NCBI RefSeq assembly: GCF_025698545.1
Contig: NC_068570.1
Span: 36,537,924 to 36,601,923 of the forward strand
Length of the DNA stretch: 64,000 nt
Source of the DNA: Gossypium raimondii
Taxonomy: Eukaryota > Streptophyta > Magnoliopsida > Malvales > Malvaceae
Direction: 5' to 3'
Of this stretch, positions 45,491-57,925 are shown piece after piece. The position numbers and the translations under genes are program-made. Each line of letters begins with the position of its first letter. Within the stretch, counting starts at the first letter, position 1. The notes below the pieces were generated by a model. It saw only the letters and a list, made by a program, of their open reading frames with translations. It had not been told where the DNA came from and made no database searches.

Positions 45491-45842
45491 TAATTGTATC
45501 CAAGAAAAAGGAAACGAAAATTGTACCTTCTCATCCATACTCGTTGAAAATTCAGTTTTGAACAAATAGACTCGTTTTTGCTGCTCTGTCTTCGGTAATG
45601 GAATGATTTTCCCACCGTTCCCACTTTGGATTTGAAAAGTCAGCTTCATACCAGTTTTTTCATACCCCTTTGTCATTTACTACATATATATCAAAGTTCA
45701 ATACAGAAAACTCGGAAGAACATCTCCCTGTGTTTTGCAGGAATGTTGCAGAACATTTAGCTAAAAGAGCGGCTTAACAAAATTTTTAGAATCTATCATA
45801 TCTTGTAATAGTGAATAAATTGAAGATGGAATGACTAATCAA
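45491..45842. other. Duplicated spacer and CRK-C 3' flank
   Basis: Continues the alignment with copy 1 (27391-27514 and 28707-28918). Probably includes the CRK-C 3' UTR. Confidence 0.6.
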
Positions 45843-48800
45843 TCACCGAGGTGACATGTTTGAAATCGTAACTTCATTAACAGAACATATTTTATCACTT
45901 GAATTGGGTTGAACTGATTCTGCAATAAAACGTCCAACATAAAATGCAGGTTTCGCTGGTAGAGGAACTGTTATGGTTTCGCTTCCTAACATTGCAACCA
46001 CTGTTGACATAGTTGGTCTGTCTGCCGGATCTGATTGCACGCACAATAACCCAATTTGGATGCATTTAAGCACCTCGTTGGGCACACTCGACTCAACAAG
46101 ATTCTTATCCAGTAACTCCATTCCTTCTCCTTTGGACCATAGTTTCCACGCCTACAATTCTTACTTAGAATTAGCGTAGTATACATAACATGGTATTAAT
46201 CTATTATTTAAATTTTGATGGGATAAGAAAACATACAAAAGTCAGGAGGCTTTCTGAAAGATGAAACCCATTATTCCTTTTTCCACTTATAATCTCCAGC
46301 AAAAGGACACCGAAACTGAAAACATCAGATTTGACAGAAAAAAGTCCTTCCATAGCATACTCGGGTGCCATGTATCCACTGTTGTCGTTCATAAGAAACA
46401 GTGAAGAAAAACTAAATCAAAATTAGATAATCATAAGAAACTTTACAAACATGAACTGATTTTCAATGTATATCAATCACATATCAGATACTCTCGGTAA
46501 CAAAACCAAGTTTTGTTTCTAATCACTAACCATGAAACATACTAAGATTCATTACTTGCATGGGGTCCTTCTAGTTTATATGATATTGATGTAGAGGACA
46601 TATTTCTCAGAACTGGTCGATGAATATGGATAAGTTGAAGTTGGCAACAACTAATGGTGAAGAAATAAGTAGATGTAACCCTGTAAGCTTATGAGTTAAT
46701 AAGTTGGGAAGAACCAATTAATAGACTTACTATGTTCCGACTACTCTATTTGTATTTGCTTCATTCAGATCTCGGCCAAAAATTTTTGCCATACCAAAGT
46801 CCGAAATTTTCGGATTCATCTCATGGTCAAGTAAAACATTACTTGCTTTAAGGTCTCTGTGGATAATTCTAAGACGAGAATCCTCATGCAGATACATGAT
46901 ACCTCGGGCAGTTCCTTTAATAATATTGAATCGTTTTTGCCAAACTAGTTGGGCAGGCAAACTCGAATCTGACAAATGCTCAAGAAGGAGAGAAAAAGAA
47001 ATGACAAGTTAAATATTCAAATTTATTTTGTGTATGTATAAGATAATGTTGTTATTTAAAGGTTGAAGGATCAAACCGAATAGGAACACGTCAAGGCTTT
47101 TGTTGGGCATGAATTCATATACAAGCAACTTTTCGTTTTTCTCTAAGCAGCATCCTAAGAGCCTCACAAGATTCCTATGCTGTAATTTGGCAATTAACAT
47201 GACCTCATTCTTGAACTCAAGCAGCCCTTGACCAGAAGTTCTTGAGAGCCTTTTAACTGCAATTTCTTTTCCATCCGCTAGTGTGCCCTACAAATTAACA
47301 TATTAACATGCATTTTTTCTTAACTACGTTATTTTAGTTCCTAACCATAATTACCTTGTATACAGGGCCAAAACCACCTTGTCCTAGCTTATTTCATCAC
47401 AAAAATTATTGGTTGCTACTTGTAAAATATTCAATTGAATTGAAGGAAACTCCTGCGACCTTCCTATATTTTGTAGATCAAAATTTTCGCTTGAGTTCCC
47501 ACGAGGAACACTTCCCATTACCAAGTCAAGTAATCGAACTTCTTGGCCTTTATCCTCTGTAATAAAACAAAATGTGATTGGCTATAAGATTATAACATAA
47601 ATTTGTAAATGCCAGCATGATCTAATAGTGCATACCTTGAACGTTTCTCCTTCTCCAGATAAAGAAACCACAAGAAGAAAACAGAGCTAGTCCTAGAGTA
47701 GCTGATAAGCTTGTACCAAGTGGTATCCATATTGGTTTGTTTTGTTTCGTTTCATCTGATAATTTTTTCCCAGAAAAAAGAGATCTTATCATCAACTCGT
47801 GGAAGGACACGTAACAAGAAACACAAAAACTCAACTAGCCTTAGCAAGAGAGCAAAGCTTGCAACTCATATAGTGGAAGATTGTTTAGACTAGATACTAA
47901 GTGTGCTGGCAACCATATCTACTTAGGCTGAAATGAATACAAAAGAAGATGGCTAACTAAATCCAATCAAAGGAGCCGATCCTTTTATTGATTGGCTAAC
48001 CACTTACTCAACAGTCGAATTGACTATTCTTTTGTTGCAACAAATGATCTTGCAGTGTTTTTGTTTGAATCAAATGCAATCAGAGATGAAGAGGATGAGA
48101 AGGATTGAGAAAAGGAGCTGTGGTTAAGTCGTTGGCTGTGAGGAATGCTGGATTCAGAAAAGACGGCTCTCAAACCATATTAGAGATTGAATGAATAGAT
48201 GGTTTCCATGTTCCAATTTGGTAATTTTTATTACATCAATTTACTTACGAGTCATCTAGCCATACTTACCTTTTGTAAATGTATGTGCAGGAGATAAAGC
48301 AGCAGTAGTGTTAGGTCCTACTGTATAGAAGCGATGCAAATCCCAGCGGAAATAACAGTTAGGCTTCTGAACAAAACCACCTTGCTTCGCTCGGCAACAG
48401 TCATCATGGGTTTCTGTGGCTCGCTTTAGGCAGGTCCAACAATGTTGCCGTGATAAATCTGGGGTGCATTGCATTAGTGCATATATAGTTTGAGATTCTG
48501 TAAATTTTGCTTCCTCAGTTGCATACTTAAACTTAGAAGAGCCGTTGGAAGCATTTGTCCTCATACTGACTACCAAACGATCCCAAGCCATTTCAAATTC
48601 TGTTAGTACGTCCGATTTGATGCTTTCATTGTTATGAGCTGCATCCGTGGGTTCTACCTCCAAGTTTCCAAAAAATGGGCGATTTGCATAGTGTACAATA
48701 CACGGTCGTAAAACTGCCAATGAAACGGCTTCTTTCCAGTGAGGACACTTAACTCTGAGATCATTAACCGAGGAACTGACACAAATATAACAGTCATCTT

Positions 48801-49068
48801 TAATTAAGTCTCCTCTGCACATCCCAAGAGCGTAAGCTTTGTTGGAGTCTTGGCCACCAGTGGCTTCAAAGAAACCACCATTTTCAGAGACTTTGTGTGG
48901 GAGAGAATCGAGAATATAGTCAAGGTTTTTTCCATATGTACTGCTGGTTGTGAAACTACCCGAGTCATTGTAGCACCTAAAGCTTTGGTAGGTTAGATTG
49001 ATGCCTGCAAAATTTTCCATATGAAAGCTTTCGTTAAGGGGTTTTTCTTTTATAAATTGGCTAAACAC
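45843..49068 (-). pseudogene. CRK-C, cysteine-rich receptor-like kinase with seven exons
   Basis: Exons: 1 (49068-48270), 2 (47755-47636), 3 (47556-47355), 4 (47287-47077), 5 (46968-46731), 6 (46378-46237), 7 (46151-45843), all GT-AG. Exon 1 has two DUF26 modules (CRGDLIKDDCYIC; CTPDLSRQHCWTC). Exon 2 encodes the membrane helix IWIPLGTSLSATLGLALFSS then WRRR. Exon 3 encodes the juxtamembrane part and glycine loop, exon 4 has IAVKRL and [11 protein letters not shown], exon 5 [10 protein letters not shown] and DFGMAKIF, exon 6 [10 protein letters not shown] and SDVFSFG, exon 7 LKCIQIGLLCVQSDPADRPT. Defects: a one-base loss in exon 3 (about 47390) just before the glycine loop gives a stop, and the N terminus (MFSQFIKEKPLNES) lacks a signal peptide. 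It is the best-preserved kinase here; the frameshift should be checked for assembly error. Confidence 0.88.
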
Positions 49069-51024
49069 TTAGTCAGCAGTGGAACTGACTTTCTTTGTTC
49101 CAACAAATGAAAAACATAGGAAAGCCTCAAATTTTTTGTTTGAATCAAATGCAATCAGAGACGAAGATGAGTGCTGGATTGAGAAAAGAAGGCTCTCAAA
49201 TTGGATGAATATTTGGACAAATTTTGTAATTTTGCAAGTCTAGGATATCAGATAACTACGAGAAATAATTACAAATTAGATAACAATAACAGTAAGTTTT
49301 GGTTGCTTATAGACGTTAAGCTCTTTCGGAATGATACCTATTATCTCCATCTCTATCTGTTACCAACTCAAAAATTATAAATAATATTGATAATTTCTAA
49401 AATTATTTATTCATCCTAATTTTTATTGCCATTAATATTAGATTTCATTTTATTATAATAAAATGTTAGTTATTTTATTACCATTAACATTAAAATCCTT
49501 ATTAAAGTAAAATTGTTTTATTATTATTTAATTTTTATAATTACATTGATAAAATAAACTGAAATTTATTTATTAAACTAAAATACAAATTAATTTTAGT
49601 GGTTGAGACTCTTCTAATTAAAATTTTATAAAATATTAATTAACTTAATTTTTAATTAATTAATTTAGTAAATTTTGTTGAATAATCTCATTATAGGTTT
49701 TGATTGTATCTGTTTTTTTTTACACAATGTCTAGAACTACCCATAGTTTCTTTCCAACCCATAAATTAGAGTATAATGCATTTCAGCATACTCGAACCTT
49801 TCCTCATACATTAGCAATAATGTTCATGTCAATCGAATTAAGACTCCATCGACATTAATTTAATAAACGGAAAAAAATAACTTTCACATGACATAATAGT
49901 TTTTCATGTAGCTCTAAGTTGCATGTTATATATTTTATCACACATGCAAGAATTATTTTAATTATTGTTAATATTATTAATTATGTATAGAGATAGAATT
50001 TATTATGTTGAAAGGTCATAGAAAAATAATTCTATAAAATTATTTACATTGTTAAAATTTATTATTATTAAATTTTAAATTATTTATTCTCTATTTTTTA
50101 TTTATCACATATATCTTTTTTTGTTTTGGAATTTAGATAACAACCAATAAATCAATTATTATATATTTACTTTTTATTAATTGAACTGCTATTTATTTTG
50201 AAGATTATGGACGTAAATAATGAAAATAAATTGAATGTCTGATTATTTCTTTTTAGATCTTTATTTGATAGGGATTAAAAATATAAAGTTTTGTATTTAT
50301 AAAGATTTGAGTTCAATTTTGTGACAATTGGTAGAGTGAGGATTAATCAATAGTTGAGGTAAAAACACGTTTATAATGAATTTGAATATTGTTAAGCATG
50401 AATGGTTGTTAATAAAATGAGGAGAGAATGAGAAATTTTCAAAATTATGATAGTCTTGGTGTACATTGTGTGAGATTGATGAACAGAATGACTACTGTAT
50501 GAGATATTAGAGCTTAAAAGTCCTATTCCAGGGAAATGGTGATGGCCAATTTTTACACTTTATGTGAAATTGATGAGCAAAAAATTAAGTGATGGGATAT
50601 TAGAGACTTAATTGTTGTTTGAACTAAGCCGGGAGGAAAGCATGTAATTGAAGTTTTGCAATTGAGCCTAACTCAATGAATTTTTATAAACGAGAGTTTG
50701 TGAATTTATTAATTAGAGGAAGATAGTTGTTTCTTGATGCACTATTCATTACATTTGACCATGGAAGTTGTGGGAAATAGTTAAAGGAACAAATTTATTA
50801 TGGTATGGAGTTTGCTATATATGTTTCGTTATTGTATTTAATGAGGTGAAGATTATGGCAGAGTTGGTGTGGAAAAATCAAATTTATTCATGGTTAGATG
50901 ATTAATTTTTTTATTTCTTTCTTATAATGATTTATTAATCAAAACACATATACAAATAAAAATAAAAAGGCTTGTAATAGTTTAAACAAAGGGCAACCCT
51001 TTAAACATTCAAACAATACATAGC
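49069..51024. other. AT-rich intergenic DNA, no gene seen
   Basis: No coding sequence or RNA gene recognised. A short segment (about 49290-49340, GCTTATAGACGTTAAGCTCT) resembles 58333-58370 downstream of CRK-D, a trace of another duplication border. Confidence 0.5.
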
Positions 51025-52358
51025 TGATAACACTCTAGAATAACGTATTTTTATGTATTAATTATGTATTTATTCTGAGTATGATCCTGCTAATTTGAGC
51101 TATCTATGATCTTTTATCTCATAGGGACTAAATTTGAGGCTAAAGCAAAATTAAAGGCCGAAAGTGTGAATTTAGAGATAAAATGGGCCAATGAGCGACA
51201 CAAGGAAAAGTTGGTGCCAAAAGTGCAAGCATGGAGGACACAGGGGTTGAAATGCAAAAAGAAGAGATTTTATTCTATCAAACTCTATTTTAATTATATT
51301 AGGATAATTAATATTAAGATAATTATTAAGAATTATTTAATTTTAGGATTTTATTTTATTTATCTTTATTTATCTTCAATTAAATGTATTTATCTTTTGA
51401 GAATTTAAGTTGGATTAGACTATCTACCCTAGCACTATAAATAGGGGGTGAAGCGACTCAAAAGAGATCGATCTTTTTCTGTAAACACTCTCTCCCCAAA
51501 AGTCTAGGCTTTTGTTCTTTTCATATTTCCTTTCAATAAAATCTCCATTTTTATTATATTTATTTTCTTTTCCACCACAACTATGAGCCACTAAACCCAT
51601 CTAGCCAAAGGTTGTCGAAAATCCTCAAAAGGGTTCATGAGGCTTAAAATCCGTACTTAGCCTTCACAACGAGTATTCATCGTTTCTCCACACTACGGGG
51701 CTGACGCTTCCGTCCATGTCCCTTAAGAAGTAAGCTTTTCAACGTATGTAAAGGCAGCCGCTTTGTATGTTTTGGAAAGGTTGCACAGTCGGTTCGTTAG
51801 CTTACTGCATCAGAGGTTGGCGAGCCCAAGAGAAAAAATGGCGTAGGATTCGCCATTGAGAAGCGTTGATCTAGCATAAGACGATCCTATAGAAACGATT
51901 GTTGGCTAGAATCAGGTTCTACCAAATCGTAAGTCTAAATCCTTGGAGCTGGTGGTCGTAGGTGTCCTCTTCCACTATAACTGACTTATTCGGTTTGAGA
52001 AGGATCATCTAAAAGCCGAGGATTGAACCCAAGGCAGAACGAGACAACTGGAGGCTGGAATCTCCCATAAAAATTTTCTTTCTCTCAACTCTATTTTTAA
52101 TTTCTCGAATTTTCGATTCAATATTCTTAATTCTGTTTTTATTTTATTTTTCGTTTCCAGATCCAAACCTTTAATTCTGTTATTTTATTATTTTTTTTCC
52201 AGGAACGCAGGTTTTCTTGGGCAAGATTCTGTCTGAGGTTTCATGGAACAAGATATTGTGCAAATCCAGTCCCTGAGGATTTGACCCTATTTCCCTTTTA
52301 CTATTCTTTTTCATTATTTATTAGGGATAGGATATTATTGGTGCTTTCAACAACCGCA
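51025..52358 (+). repeat. Athila-like 5' LTR
   Basis: Starts TGATAACACTCTAGAATAAC and ends CTTTCAACAACCGCA. TATA-like CTATAAATAGGGGG at about 51435 is a plausible core promoter, with AATAAA at about 51535 for processing. Confidence 0.9.
51435..51449 (+). promoter_or_regulatory. Athila LTR TATA box
   Basis: ACTATAAATAGGGGG in the 5' LTR; the 3' LTR has CTATAAATAGAGG at about 57000. A classic plant TATAAATA box. Confidence 0.6.
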
Positions 52359-52365
52359 TCAAATT

Positions 52366-52383
52366 TTGGCACCGTTGCTTGAG
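52366..52383 (+). other. tRNA primer-binding site of the Athila-like element
   Basis: TTGGCACCGTTGCTTGAG, eight bases after the LTR, resembles the TGGCGCCGTTGCCGGGG primer site common in plant gypsy elements, with a few changes. Confidence 0.65.
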
Positions 52384-52461
52384 ATATGCGCTCAATTCAG
52401 AAATTGAGAAGACTGTTAGAGCCAATCGCAAGGAGACAAATTTACGAAAAAACAGTCAGCG

Positions 52462-53640
52462 GTGGTTGGAACTAAAAGTAACCCACCACTAAAAATCGAA
52501 GCCGACGACGAAGCTGAGTCTAGGGTTAACGAAAACCCTTCTCGAACACTTGAAAGTAAAAAAGTAGAAGTCAACTCACCAGAAGAAGTGCTTAACGCTA
52601 GGGTTAACGAAAACCTGAATCTAGCAAACCAACCAATGGCTCAAACGATCCGACAACTGGCCAAAGTTCCAACAGAACAACCACCATTGTGCATCGCGTA
52701 TCCTACTGTGGATACTAATTTTGAGTTAAAGTCAGGTTTAATCCAGTTACTGCCAACTTTTATTGGGTTGCAAAATGAAAATCCCCACGAGCATCTGAAA
52801 GAGATTCATATGGTTTGTCTTAGCATGAAACCTTATGGGGTAACTGAGGATCAAATTAAATTGCTTGCTTTCTCTTTCTCCCTAGCAGATTTCGCTAAGG
52901 AATGGTTATTTTATTTACCCCCTGGATCTATTACAACTTGGGCTAATTTATCTCGTTTGTTTCTGAACAGGTTTTTTTCCAGCGTCTCGAGTAGCTGAGC
53001 TAAGAAGAGAGATCGTTAGAATAAAGTAAAAAGAAGCTGAGTCCCTTTACGATTATTGGGAGCGATTTAAGAAGTTATGTGCAAGCTGGCCACAATATGG
53101 TATAATGGAGCAATCTCTCTTCCAATACTTTTATGAAGGTTTGAAGCCCATGGAGATGAATACGGTAGACGCCGCTAGTGGAGGAGCATTGGTCAACATG
53201 ACTCCCCAACAAGCGAGAGACTTGATCTCTATGATGGATGTAAATTCTCAGCAGTTCTGAGCCAATATTGAACCCCCTAGAAGGGTTCACCAACTAAGTA
53301 ATTCAACCTTAGAGGATAAAGTTGATAGACTTACTAATACGATGAACTCTCTTATTGCAGAAAAAGTAAAGACAGCTCGGTTATGCGGAATATGTGCTAC
53401 ACGATCATACAACTAATGCATGTCCCAGTTTGTATGATGATACCACGGCCCATCTAGATTCTGTAGAAAATTTCCCTGGGCCACCACAAAGTCGATACGA
53501 CCCCTACGCTAATATCTACAACCCAGGGTGGAGGGACCATCCTAACTTAAGTTATAAGGCCAATCCACGAAATAACCAGCCATACCAAAATCAGTTTCCA
53601 CAGCAGCCGTAAGGTTCATGTAATTTTCTAGAAACCATGA
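52462..53640 (+). pseudogene. Athila-like gag
   Basis: An open frame at 52462-52998 encodes a polar N terminus, then NFELKSGLIQLLPTFIGLQN, HEHLKEIHMVCLSMKPYGVT and LPPGSITTWANLSRLFLNRF, the retrotransposon gag core. A frameshift at about 52975 moves the frame; the sequence continues with ELRREIVRIK, a stop, then EAESLYDYWERFKKLCASWP and MTPQQARDLISMM to about 53270. The gag C terminus follows in broken frames to about 53640, with a Tyr/Pro/Asn-rich segment. It would form the particle shell. Stops at several points make it non-functional. Confidence 0.85.
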
Positions 53641-54048
53641 TCAAAAGTTAGTAGCTAATGTTTCTGATTTTTAATAGAAAACTCTTAATTTCCAAAAAGA
53701 GACGAAGGATTTCCAACAGAAAACTGAGGCATCCATTAGAGAGTTGACCACATCGATCGAGAAATTGACCTTTCAAGGGAAACTACCGTTGCAAATAGAA
53801 CCAAACCCTAGACAAAATGCGAATGCAGTGACATTGCGAAGCGAAAAGGTACTGGAACCGATTTCTGATAAGAATCTTGGCTAAGAAATAGTCCAAAAAA
53901 ACCCAAGAAAGATAAACAGGTACGACCGAAACCTCTATTACCTAAAATTTAACCTCTATTTCCAGAATGATTCAACCAGTGTCGACGAGGTAGAGAGGAC
54001 AAGAAAATCCTCAAAACATTTAGGAATGTTGAGATCAACATTTTACTG

Positions 54049-55101
54049 TTGGACGCCATTAAGCAAATACCACAGTTTGCTAAATTTCTTAAAGAGCTTT
54101 ACACCAACAATCGAAAATTAATATGTAATGAAAGGGTGAATATTGGTGAGAATTTATTTGCAGTGTTACAGCAGAAAATGCCGGCAAAATGTAAGGATAG
54201 GGGCATGTTTGTAATACCATACAAAATAGGCCATCTGAGAATTAAAAAGGCTATGTGTGATCTAGGGACTTCTATAAATGTAATGTCATATTCTATTTAT
54301 GAATCACTTAACGCGGTTTTTTTGACAAAAACAAGTGTTATCATTCAATTGGCGGACATGTCTGTTGTGCATCCAAAAGGAGTCCTTAAGGATGTTTTGG
54401 TAAAAATTAACGAGTTCATTTTCCCTGTAGATTTTTATGTGATCATAATAGAGGATGATAGCACTCTTGGATCTTCAGATCACCTGCTGGGTCGACCATT
54501 CCTTAGTACAACTAGTACTAAAATTGACGTTCGAAGTGGAACTCTCACGATAGAGTTTGATGAGGAGATCGTAAATTTTAATGTCTACGACGCCATTAGC
54601 CATCCAAGTGAAATCTTGAGCGTAAATCGTATCGACATAATTGACTCTTTAGTGGAAAAGAATTTTGAGTCAATTTATGAAGATAATTCTGAACTTGATG
54701 AATTTGAATTTGTTAATGAGTTATTATCTCCAAATACTAAACTATTACCTTTTGTTATACAGGCTCTAGAGTTGGAAGAAATTCACAATGATGCCTACGA
54801 GAATGTTCGTATTTATAAAGACATGACAAAGTTGTTTCACGATAAGAGAATAGCTTAGAAGCATTTTTCGGTAGGACAAAAAGTTTTACTTTATAACTCT
54901 GTGTTAAAATTATTCCCAGGTAAGCTTCGATCACGATGGCAATGACCTTTTATTGTTACTAAAGTGTTCACACATGGAGCGATTGAAATAGAGAGTGAAG
55001 AATCTGGAAAGCAATCCGTAGTCAATGGCCAGCGGTTGAAGCCGTTTTATGAGAATTTTCAAGCCCACATGGTTGAGAAAATCAATTTGGAACGACCATA
55101 G
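54049..55101 (+). pseudogene. Athila-like protease joined in frame to integrase C terminus
   Basis: The open frame 54049-54858 encodes LKELYTNNRKLICNERVNIG, then a retropepsin-like domain with the active-site motif CDLGTSINVMSYSIYE, LADMSVVHPKGVLKDVLVKI and SSDHLLGRPFLSTTSTKIDV. After about 54765 it reads LELEEIHNDAYENVRIYKDM, which belongs to the integrase C-terminal region, with no RT, RNase H or integrase core between. After a stop at 54856 it continues FSVGQKVLLYNSVLKLFPGK, VVNGQRLKPFYENF to about 55101. The in-frame joint points to an internal deletion of about 3 kb in an ancestor. Function is not expected. Confidence 0.85.
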
Positions 55102-56591
55102 AACCAATAACAGCGTCGAGCTAACGACGTTAAACAAGCGCTTGTTGGGAGGCAACTCAATTTTTATTATTTATTTATTTATTTATTTTCTTTACTTTAT
55201 TTATTACTTTATTTTATTTTATTATTTATTACTTATTTGGATATTAATAATTTTTTCTTCTTTTGCTTAGATAAAACAGAGCGAAAATGCGAAGAAAACC
55301 GTTGAGCAATGCTTAGAGCGTATTGAGGCCCGACTTGAAACCTTTGGCCAGCAACTGACTGAGCTCATTGCCATCATATGCGATCGACAGTAACAACACG
55401 AGGATTTTTTTCTAAACTTTTCTACCTATTTATTTCTTTTCGTCCACATTGAGGACAATGTGCTTTCAGTAGAGGGGATGTACTCTTCGTTATTACTGTA
55501 ATTTTTTGCTGTGATTTTAGTTGCTGTTGCTGTGATTATTTTTGGCCTGAGGCTCTATTTTGTCCATATTTATTTAGAATCTCCTGCCCTTTTTCATGCC
55601 CAAGATTTTTACCAAGAATTGCCTACTGTTTGACTTACAAACATGATTCTTGTTTTCTGAAGAAATTACGGATTTTCCATAATTGATGTCATCTCCACTG
55701 TTTTATTCTTATTAGGCTAAAAATAATTGTGATTCATAGAGTTAACTTTATCTTGCTTTTCGTAAAATTAATCAAGTTTAATACAAAGTGGACACTTAAT
55801 AAGTTTGCATGCTAAAATATGTTCATGACTATTAAGGTAATTACTGAAACTTATTTTTGACACTTGATTGTTTTTCTCTAAAGTCCTCATGAAAAAAAGT
55901 TATTAATAAAATGTCATTTAATGTTTCCATGGTTATGAGTGCAACTTAAAAACGTGACTGACTGAGTAACCGAGGTAGGGTGCTTGGGTTGTCATCCTAT
56001 TTCGCGTCAAAAGGTTGTGTGACGTGTTACGTAAAACTCCGCTAACCAAAATTAATTTTTAAGAACATGTTGGGCTGAGTAACCGAGGTGAGGTGCTTGA
56101 TTGTTATCTCTCTTCGCGTCAAAAGGTTCGATGTGTTCTTAAGAAAAAAATTATAATAAATTAGGAGTCTGTTGGGCTGAGTAACTGGGGTGGGGTGATT
56201 GGCTGTTATCTTTCTTCGCGTCAAAAGGTTTAGTATATTCCTAAAGCATAAAAAATGTAAATAATAAATAAATCAAAATCAAAATAAATAAAAAAGAAAA
56301 AAAATATCATTTGGGGACTAAAGGAGGAAACAAATAGGGTGTCTTGGTAGGTTTGGTAATTTACCTAATTTTCATTAAATAATTCAAGTCGATTCTAATT
56401 TTTGTGTGTATTAATTGGAAAACTTTTTTTGTTTTACTTAAAGCAAGTTTAGGGTTCTCTTTATTTTTCATATGCATTTTTGACTGATTTTTATAAAACT
56501 TTGGAGTGGTATTTCTTTTATGGCAAAATCTAACTTTCACAGTAGATAGGAAACATACTTGAGGGCAAGCATGGGCTAAGTAGGGAAAATT
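55102..56591 (+). other. Athila-like 3' untranslated region
   Basis: About 1.5 kb without coding sequence. Includes AT-rich TTTATTTATT runs (about 55160-55250) and the repeat described next. Confidence 0.6.
55955..56240 (+). repeat. Three tandem units in the Athila-like 3' region
   Basis: Three degenerate copies, about 100-120 bp apart (starting near 55960, 56073 and 56175), share CTGAGTAACCGAGGTGAGGT and TTCGCGTCAAAAGGTT. Confidence 0.8.
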
Positions 56592-57920
56592 TGATAACAC
56601 TCTAGAATAACGTATTTTTATGTATTAATTATGTATTTCTTCTGAGTATGATCATCTAATTTGAGCTATTTATGATCTTTTATCTCATAGAGACTAAATT
56701 TGAGGTAAAAGTAAAATTAAGGGCCAAAAGCATGAATTTAGAGATAAAATGGGCCAATACGCGACACAAGAAAAAATTGGTGCCAAAAGTGCAAACATGT
56801 AGGACACAAGGGTTGAAATGCAAAAAGAAGAGATTTTATTCTATCAAACTCTATTTTAATTATATTAGGATAATTAATATTAAGATAATTATTAAGATTA
56901 TTTAATTTTAGGATTTAATTTTATTTATCTTTATCTATCTTCAATTAAATGTATTTATCTTTTGGGAATTTAAGTAGGATTAGACTATCCCCCTAGCACT
57001 ATAAATAGAGGTGAAGTGACTTAAAAGAGATCGATCTTTTTCTATAAACACTCTCTCCCTAAAAGTCTAGACTTTTGTTCTTCTCATATTTCCTTTCAAT
57101 AAAATCTCCATTTTTATTATATTTATTTTCTTTTCCACCACAACCATGAGCCACTAAACCCATCTAGCCAAAGGTTGTTGAAAATCCCCAAAAGGGTTTA
57201 TGAGGCTTAGAATCCGTACTTAGCCTTTTCAACGAGTATTCATTGTTTGTCTGCACTACAGGGCTGACGCTTCCGTCCATGTCCCTTAAGAAGTAAGCTT
57301 TTCAACATATGCGAAGGCGGCCTCTTTGTATGTGTTGGGTAGGTTGCACAGTCAGTTCGTTAGCTTACTGCGTCAAAGGTCGGCGAGCCCAAGAGACAAA
57401 ATGGCATGGGATTCGCCATTGAGAAGCGTTGATCTAGCATAAGATGATCCTACAGAAGCGATTGTTGGCTAGAGTCTGGTTCCACCAAATCGTAAGTCTA
57501 AATCCTTGGAGCTGGTGGTTGTAGGCGTCCTCTTCCACTATAACTGGCTTATTCGGTTTGAGAAGGATCATCTAAAAGCCGAGGATTGAACCCAAGGCGG
57601 AATAAGACAACTGGAGGCTGGAATCTCCCATAAGAATTTTCTTTCTCTCAACTCTATTTTTAATTTCTCGAATTTTCGATTCAATATTCTTAATTCTGTT
57701 TTTATTTTATTTTTCGTTTCCAAATCAAAACCTTTAATTCTATTATTTTCTTATTTTTTTCCAGGACCGCAGGTTTCCTTGGGTAAGATTCTGCATGGGA
57801 TTTCACAGAACAAGATATTGTGCAAATCCAGTCCCTGAGGATTTGACCCTATTTCCCTTTTACTATTCTTTTTCATTATTTATTAGGGGTAGGATATTTT
57901 TAGTGCTTTCAACTACCGCA
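56592..57920 (+). repeat. Athila-like 3' LTR
   Basis: 1329 bp, TGATAACACTCTAGAATAAC to CTTTCAACTACCGCA, nearly colinear with the 5' LTR with scattered differences. Confidence 0.9.
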
Positions 57921-57925
57921 ATAGC

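Larger units (their letters stand above)
51025..57920 (+). mobile_element. Athila-like Ty3/gypsy retrotransposon, 6.9 kb, lacking RT
   Basis: LTRs of 1334 and 1329 bp (TGATAAC...ACCGCA) are bounded by a perfect 5-bp duplication ATAGC (51020-51024 and 57921-57925). After the left LTR is a primer site TTTTGGCACCGTTGC, and before the right LTR a purine-rich stretch GGGCTAAGTAGGGAAAATT. The interior holds gag, protease and the integrase C terminus only. It lies downstream of CRK-D exon 1. Confidence 0.92.

Noticed and set aside
51106..51408. Matching frames at 51106 and 56672
   Set aside because: They are the same position in the two Athila-like LTRs, AT-rich in the second half, with no recognised domain.
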